Shown here one piece after another: positions 59,904 through 64,000 of a DNA stretch of 64,000 nt (the stretch's first letter is position 1; every line of letters starts with the position of its first letter). The DNA lies in the NCBI GenBank assembly GCA_014529385.2, contig CM043966.1, positions 40,980,037 through 41,044,036 on the forward strand, given 5' to 3'. A program made the position numbers and the translations under genes. This DNA is from Adiantum capillus-veneris. Taxonomy: Eukaryota; Streptophyta; Polypodiopsida; Polypodiales; Pteridaceae. The notes beneath the pieces are model-generated. The model was not told where the DNA came from. It did no database searches and saw nothing but the letters and a program-made list of their open reading frames with translations.

Positions 59904-60130
59904 AGAAGGAGCGGAAGTGAGTGTGGAGACCAAGTACAAAACGGTGGCAAAGAAAGTGAGACAAGTGGCCTTACCTTTACCATTAGATTGCAACAAAAAG
60001 CTAGAGCAAGCCTCTTTGCAACCAAATCTTAGGGATTCAAAAATAACTTGACACAAGTTCACAATGGAATCCCTAAAAGAGATAAAAGTTTGTTGTGAGG
60101 ATTTTTTAATAGAAGAAGAGCTTTAAAGAA

Positions 60131-60844
60131 ATGCTTTCAAGACATGGTAAGGCTTTTGCTTTCCAGCCACATGAGATAAGGTGTGTTGATCCTAATGTTG
60201 TTGCACCTACGGTGATCTTCACTATACCTCATGTATCTTGGAATCTACGTCCAATCCTGGTTCCGAAATCACAATTGCCAAAGTTAATAGAACTACTCAA
60301 TGAAAAGATTAGTATGGGTATCTTGGAGCCTTCTTGTGCGCCATATTCAAACAGGTGGTTCGCTGTGCCTAAGAAGAATGGAACTTTGCGGTTCATACAA
60401 GATATGCAACCTGTAAACAAGGTTACCATTAGGGATGTGGGTACACGACATATAGTGGATGAATTTATAGAGGCATTTGCAGGAAGGTAAATTTCCTCAA
60501 TGCGGGATCTTTATTTAGGGTACGGTCAATTTCAGCTAGATGTTGAGAGTAGAGATCTGACAACTATGAAAACACATTTGGGATTGGTAAGGATGTGTAC
60601 CTTACCTCAAGGAGCAACGAATTCAGTTGCGCATATGATGAATGGGATGAACAAGGTTCTACGTGGATTCATACCTCAAATCACAATGCCATTTCTTGAT
60701 GATGTACCCATCAAAGGATGCGAAGACAAAGACAAAGATGAAGCTATGGATTCAAGGGGGTGCCGTAAGTTTTTTACAGACAATATCAAAGGTTGTGAGA
60801 AGATTTTGTCAAGGCTAGAAGAAGTTAAGCTTACCCCGTCATGA
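60131..60844 (+). pseudogene. G3 reverse transcriptase, one stop and truncated
   Basis: RPILVPKSQLPKLIELLNEK (about 60250-60309), GILEPSCAPYSNRWFAVPKK and GTLRFIQDMQPVNKVTIRD are RT fingers. A TAA at 60488 precedes a palm with GYGQFQLDVE (about 60521), LPQGATNS and the catalytic box FLDDVPIKG (about 60691). Most Ty3/gypsy RTs have YxDD followed by hydrophobic residues. The FLDDVPIKG form is a recognisable minor type. It is broken after 60844. Confidence 0.75.
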
Positions 60845-60899
60845 CAAAAGTCTATATTTGGAGTTAATGAAGTGTTTATTGTGGGGCATATGTGTGGTC

Positions 60900-61680
60900 C
60901 GTATGGTAGAAGGCACTATAACTGAAGTTTGAAGATTTCTTGGTTCTTGTGTCTTCTATCTTATTTGGATACCACATTATGCACATGTAGCAGATCCTCT
61001 TTATAGCTTGTTGAGAAAGAATCAAAAGTTTTGATAGGAAGAAGAGCACACAAAAGCCATGAGGAAGCTAAAGAAGATAGTTCTTTCATCACCAACCTTG
61101 AGAAAGGAAGACTATGCATGTGAGAGACCTGTCATTGTGACAGTGGACATGAGTCCTACACGGATAGGATGGGTGCAATAGGGCAAGATGATGATGAAGG
61201 AAAAAGATATTGGTGAGGTTTGGAGCCAAGATACCGAGTTCTCGCCAATGAGATTATGACAAGTAAAATGGAAACTATGGGGGGTGGCTACAACATTGAG
61301 GTGTGACAAGGAGTACTTGATAGGGGCATCAGTGGTTGTGGAAACTGATTGTTTGCCTCTTCTTGGAACAATCACCAACTGGTCAACTCCTGATATTGCA
61401 ATGTTGTGATGGATAGCTTACATAAAGTCCTTGAATCTTGAGTTCAAGCATATTGCAAGGAAAGACAATCCAATGGAAGATATGCTATCTAAGGCAAGGT
61501 ATGAAGATGAACATGACATGATTATTGAGGGAGATGATGTAGGTACAAAGTTTTACACTATTGATCATGCAAAGAGTAGTCATGCATGTTTTGTGTCTTC
61601 ACTTGAGTCCTTTTTAGATGGACTATATGAGGATGAATGGCTCTTGATAGGTCGCTACTTAAGTACTCTATAGAAGCAGG
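60900..61680 (+). pseudogene. G3 RNase H region, broken
   Basis: Readable pieces: VIVTVDMSPTRIGWVQ (about 61131), CDKEYLIGASVVVETDCLPL (about 61300) and LNLEFKHIARKDNPMEDMLS (about 61434). This is the order of a gypsy RNase H (strand 1, DxxxLL strand, H..G..N..AD-like end). Several TAG/TGA stops interrupt it. Confidence 0.65.
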
Positions 61681-63000
61681 ATGATTGGACTGAGCAGGAA
61701 TTTAAGAGGATAAGAAGAAAAGCATATGGATCCTTCTTGAGGGATGGATACTTATGGAAGCATCCTAAACAAAGAGATGGAACACCATTGCACGTAGTAT
61801 GCGATAAGGTTACTCAACAACACATCATCAAGGAGTTCCATGAAAATTTATGGGCAGGACATTGAGGTGTATGGGCAACACTTGCCAAGGTAAAAGAAAC
61901 ATATTGGTGGAAAAGGATGTACAAGGATGTGGCTGAGTTTGTGGATTTGTGTATGACATGCCAAATGTATTCAAATGTACGGCATCGTGATGGACTACAT
62001 CCTACTTATCCATTAGCCATGCATTACAAATGGGTTGTGGACCTAATCACAATGCCTTTGAGACTTTGGCAAATGAGGTATTTGGTGCTTACAAGAGAAG
62101 ATTTTTCTAATCAAGTTGACGGGCGTGCATTGAGGACAAAGAGTACACAATCTGTATGTAAATTCCTTCTTGAATATGTGATATGTCACTATGGATGTGT
62201 GGGAAAGATAACTATAGATAGAGGAGGATTGGATGGTGATGAAGCAAGGGAATTCTTCTCTAGGATGATGGGCATCAAACTAGCTCTAACTTGTGATTAT
62301 AACCCAGAGGGAAATGGCAAAAGTGAAAGAGGGCATCCTCTAATAATCAAAGCTTTAGCTGAGGCTTGTGAAGGTAAGCTTGGAGAATGGCCAAGGTTAC
62401 TGCCATTTGCATTGTGGGCTGATCATACGACAATAGTTCAGTCACTAGCTATATGCCTGTTGAATTGATGTATGGTCAAATACCTGTGATGCCAATTGAA
62501 GATGTAGTTCTTACATGGAATGTATTGCCATGGTAAGATGGAATGATCAGAGAATACCTTCTTGCATTGTGCATACGGTAATTGGAAAGAAGGCCTGAAG
62601 ACATTGAGCTTGCAAAAGCTCACCTAAAGAATGCAAGGTTGAAAAACAAAGACAGATTTGACAAGAGGCATAGGCTCAGACCAAAAGACATTGAAGAATG
62701 TGATTGGGTGTTGGTGTATGATAGTAGCCTTGAAAACCAGCACTCTACAATAAGGAAGCTTGCAAAGAGATGGTTTGGTTCTTATGCTGTCAAACATGTG
62801 CATGGAAATGCAACTTACGCCTTGCGCGAATTGGATGGGACATAAATGAAAATTCCCATTGCAAGAAAAAGAATTAAATTATTCAAAAGAAGAGGGGATG
62901 ATGATCCATTTGATGCACAATCTAGTGAAGAAGATGATGGGTCTAACTATATGCAAATTGAGGATGAGAGTGAAGATGTGGCGTCTAACCATGAGTTTTA
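61681..63000 (+). pseudogene. G3 integrase and C-terminal region, broken
   Basis: The zinc domain is at about 61830-61960 (H..H then CMTCQMY). The core at 61990-62470 has VDLITMP, REDFSNQVDGRALR, GKITIDRGGLDGDEAREFF and NPEGNGKSERGHP, so the D, D and E positions can be assigned. The frame ends at 62468, with further pieces RHRLRPKDIEECDWVLVYDS (62666-62725) and an acidic tail to about 63000. The layout is typical for the FLDDVPIKG gypsy type. Confidence 0.7.
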
Positions 63001-63041
63001 ATGCTTAACAAATGTTGTTGTGACACATACCGAGGATGTGC

Positions 63042-63059
63042 AGGTTTAGAGGGGGTGGA
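63042..63059 (+). promoter_or_regulatory. G3 polypurine tract
   Basis: AGGTTTAGAGGGGGTGGA immediately before the 3' LTR start TGTCGTGCC. Confidence 0.75.
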
Positions 63060-63526
63060 TGTCGTGCCATGGCACATACATAGTGTGAAATAAAAAAATT
63101 CACCTCACTTTTGACACTTCTCAATGCATGCAAATAAAAGCAATCATGTACATATTGTGATATATGTTGAAGCGGCTAGTGCGGTCGCTATCATGTACAT
63201 ACCTATTTGGGGAGTCGTGGCCTTGGATGTGGTGACTTTGCGTGCTTTTCCACTTGATAAAATGCCTATTTTGGTTTTATGATGTACATACTCCAAGTGT
63301 TTCATGGTGGCTCACTCATCTAGCCTACAAAGAGTGATGCAGGCAAAATATGCCAAAAATAGCAGCTAATAGGTGCCGTTGCAGAATTGCATGGAAAGTG
63401 ACCCAAAGTGGTATATTGATGAAAAATTATGCTTATCTATGATTTTTATGCTTATGCGAGTGATCCCACAAATTTAGGGATTTTTTTGACTCTGTTTGAG
63501 ATTTTTCCTATAAAAAATCCCATTTT
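63060..63526 (+). repeat. G3 3' LTR, interrupted
   Basis: Aligns with 57322 to about 57790 of the 5' LTR and stops abruptly at the TG of the G4 LTR. Confidence 0.8.
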
Positions 63527-63732
63527 TGTTAGGTATGTCAAGCCCGTGGACACAGCCTATAGCAGGTAGTTCAATTTGTATGGACTTTGCATGGCAAGTT
63601 CACCCTTTATATGTAAAGAGGCTTTTAATCAATTGATCATAGCATGATTTTCCAGTTGAGTATCGAATTTTCTCTCCTCTCTCACTCTCGTTTCTAAGCT
63701 GTACCTGCACCTCACCATAGGCTTCATCTACA
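63527..63732 (+). repeat. G4 copia-like 5' LTR
   Basis: A 206-bp segment starts TGTTAGGTATGTC and ends TCTACA, immediately before a perfect PBS. Its length, ends and PBS suit a copia LTR. Its first ten bases resemble the Copia-3 LTR. Confidence 0.7.
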
Positions 63733-63734
63733 CC

Positions 63735-64000
63735 TGGTATCAGAGCCTTGAGGGCTTGTGCTCGAGCAGCTTCATGGGACTAGCCGCTTGCAGAGGGGGA
63801 CACGACCATCATGCCTGGCATCAAGCCGTGCATAGTTAGCATCAATATGGTCGCCCAGGGACACTGATAATATCTCGTCACTGCAACTCCTGCCAAGTGG
63901 GCCTCTTGAGCCCGTTGTGAAGCAAACCGCCATTGGCGCTATTCTCTATAGATCTCTTCTTGACATCGACAGTTTCTTTTTTATTTTATTTCACATTTTA
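63735..64000 (+). mobile_element. G4 PBS and leader; element continues beyond the window
   Basis: TGGTATCAGAGCCTTGAGG at 63735 is the initiator-Met PBS. The bases to 64000 show no gag domain and may be leader sequence. Confidence 0.55.

Larger units (their letters stand above)
57322..63526 (+). mobile_element. Ty3/gypsy element G3, inserted into G2
   Basis: A 5' LTR starts TGTCGTGCCATG at 57322. A gag-like region, protease, RT, RNase H and integrase follow, then a PPT (63042-63059) and a 3' LTR starting at 63060, which is cut at 63526 by another insertion. Its RT has FLDDVPIKG and its integrase NPEGNGKSERGHP, a sequence type distinct from G1/G2 and G5. LTR similarity is roughly nine in ten over the first 170 bases by eye, so it is older than Copia-1. 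All frames are broken. Confidence 0.8.

Overview
The window reads as nuclear DNA of a land plant. It holds one intron-containing host gene (a STICHEL / DNA polymerase III gamma-tau-like AAA+ protein, minus strand) inside a dense graveyard of retrotransposons: plant-type Ty1/copia and Ty3/gypsy elements, a non-LTR (LINE) family, and very long CT/AG microsatellites. No tRNA, rRNA, CRISPR array or prokaryotic operon was seen. A seed-free plant such as a fern is my guess from the LINE and gypsy types and the microsatellite load; this is inference, not proof.

Layout. 1-2.7 kb: a decayed LINE 3' end, then low-complexity repeats. 2.7-19.7 kb: one LINE family in several plus-strand copies. Copy A spans about 2.73-7.80 kb. 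Two 5'-truncated pieces, D and E, follow it (7.80-8.62 kb). Copy B spans 10.13-14.97 kb and copy C, 5'-truncated, 15.08-19.53 kb. Every copy ends in the same roughly 55-base 3' signature, usually followed by a CT tract, and B, C, D and E each begin at the end of a CT tract, so the copies are stacked head to tail. 19.7-23.4 kb: retroelement debris, including a minus-strand DUF4283 plus zinc-knuckle ORF1 pseudogene. 23.6-29.2 kb: the STICHEL-like gene, predicted as five coding exons (about 1,169 aa) and a 5' leader exon.

29.67-34.89 kb: a complete, fairly young Ty1/copia element on the minus strand, with 228-bp LTRs, an AACCC target duplication, PBS and PPT. Its gag is broken by a 110-bp inverted duplication. 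35.9-42.9 kb: a gag scrap and a degraded Ty3/gypsy element (G1). 43.4-44.9 kb: a fragment related to the copia element. 45.7-47.4 kb: the 5' end of another minus-strand copia. 49.5-53.7 kb: a decayed minus-strand gypsy (G5) with a protease-like segment in an odd place. 55.1-64 kb: a three-level nest, in which G2 (a relative of G1) is interrupted by G3 (a different gypsy type), whose 3' LTR is interrupted by the 5' end of a copia element (G4) that runs off the window.

The mobile elements do not work together as a pathway. The main signals are the apparent link between the LINE family and CT microsatellites, the snap-back duplication in the copia gag, and a repeated pattern of TAG stops at former CAG or TGG codons. 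That pattern looks like decay of methylated cytosines in CHG context.
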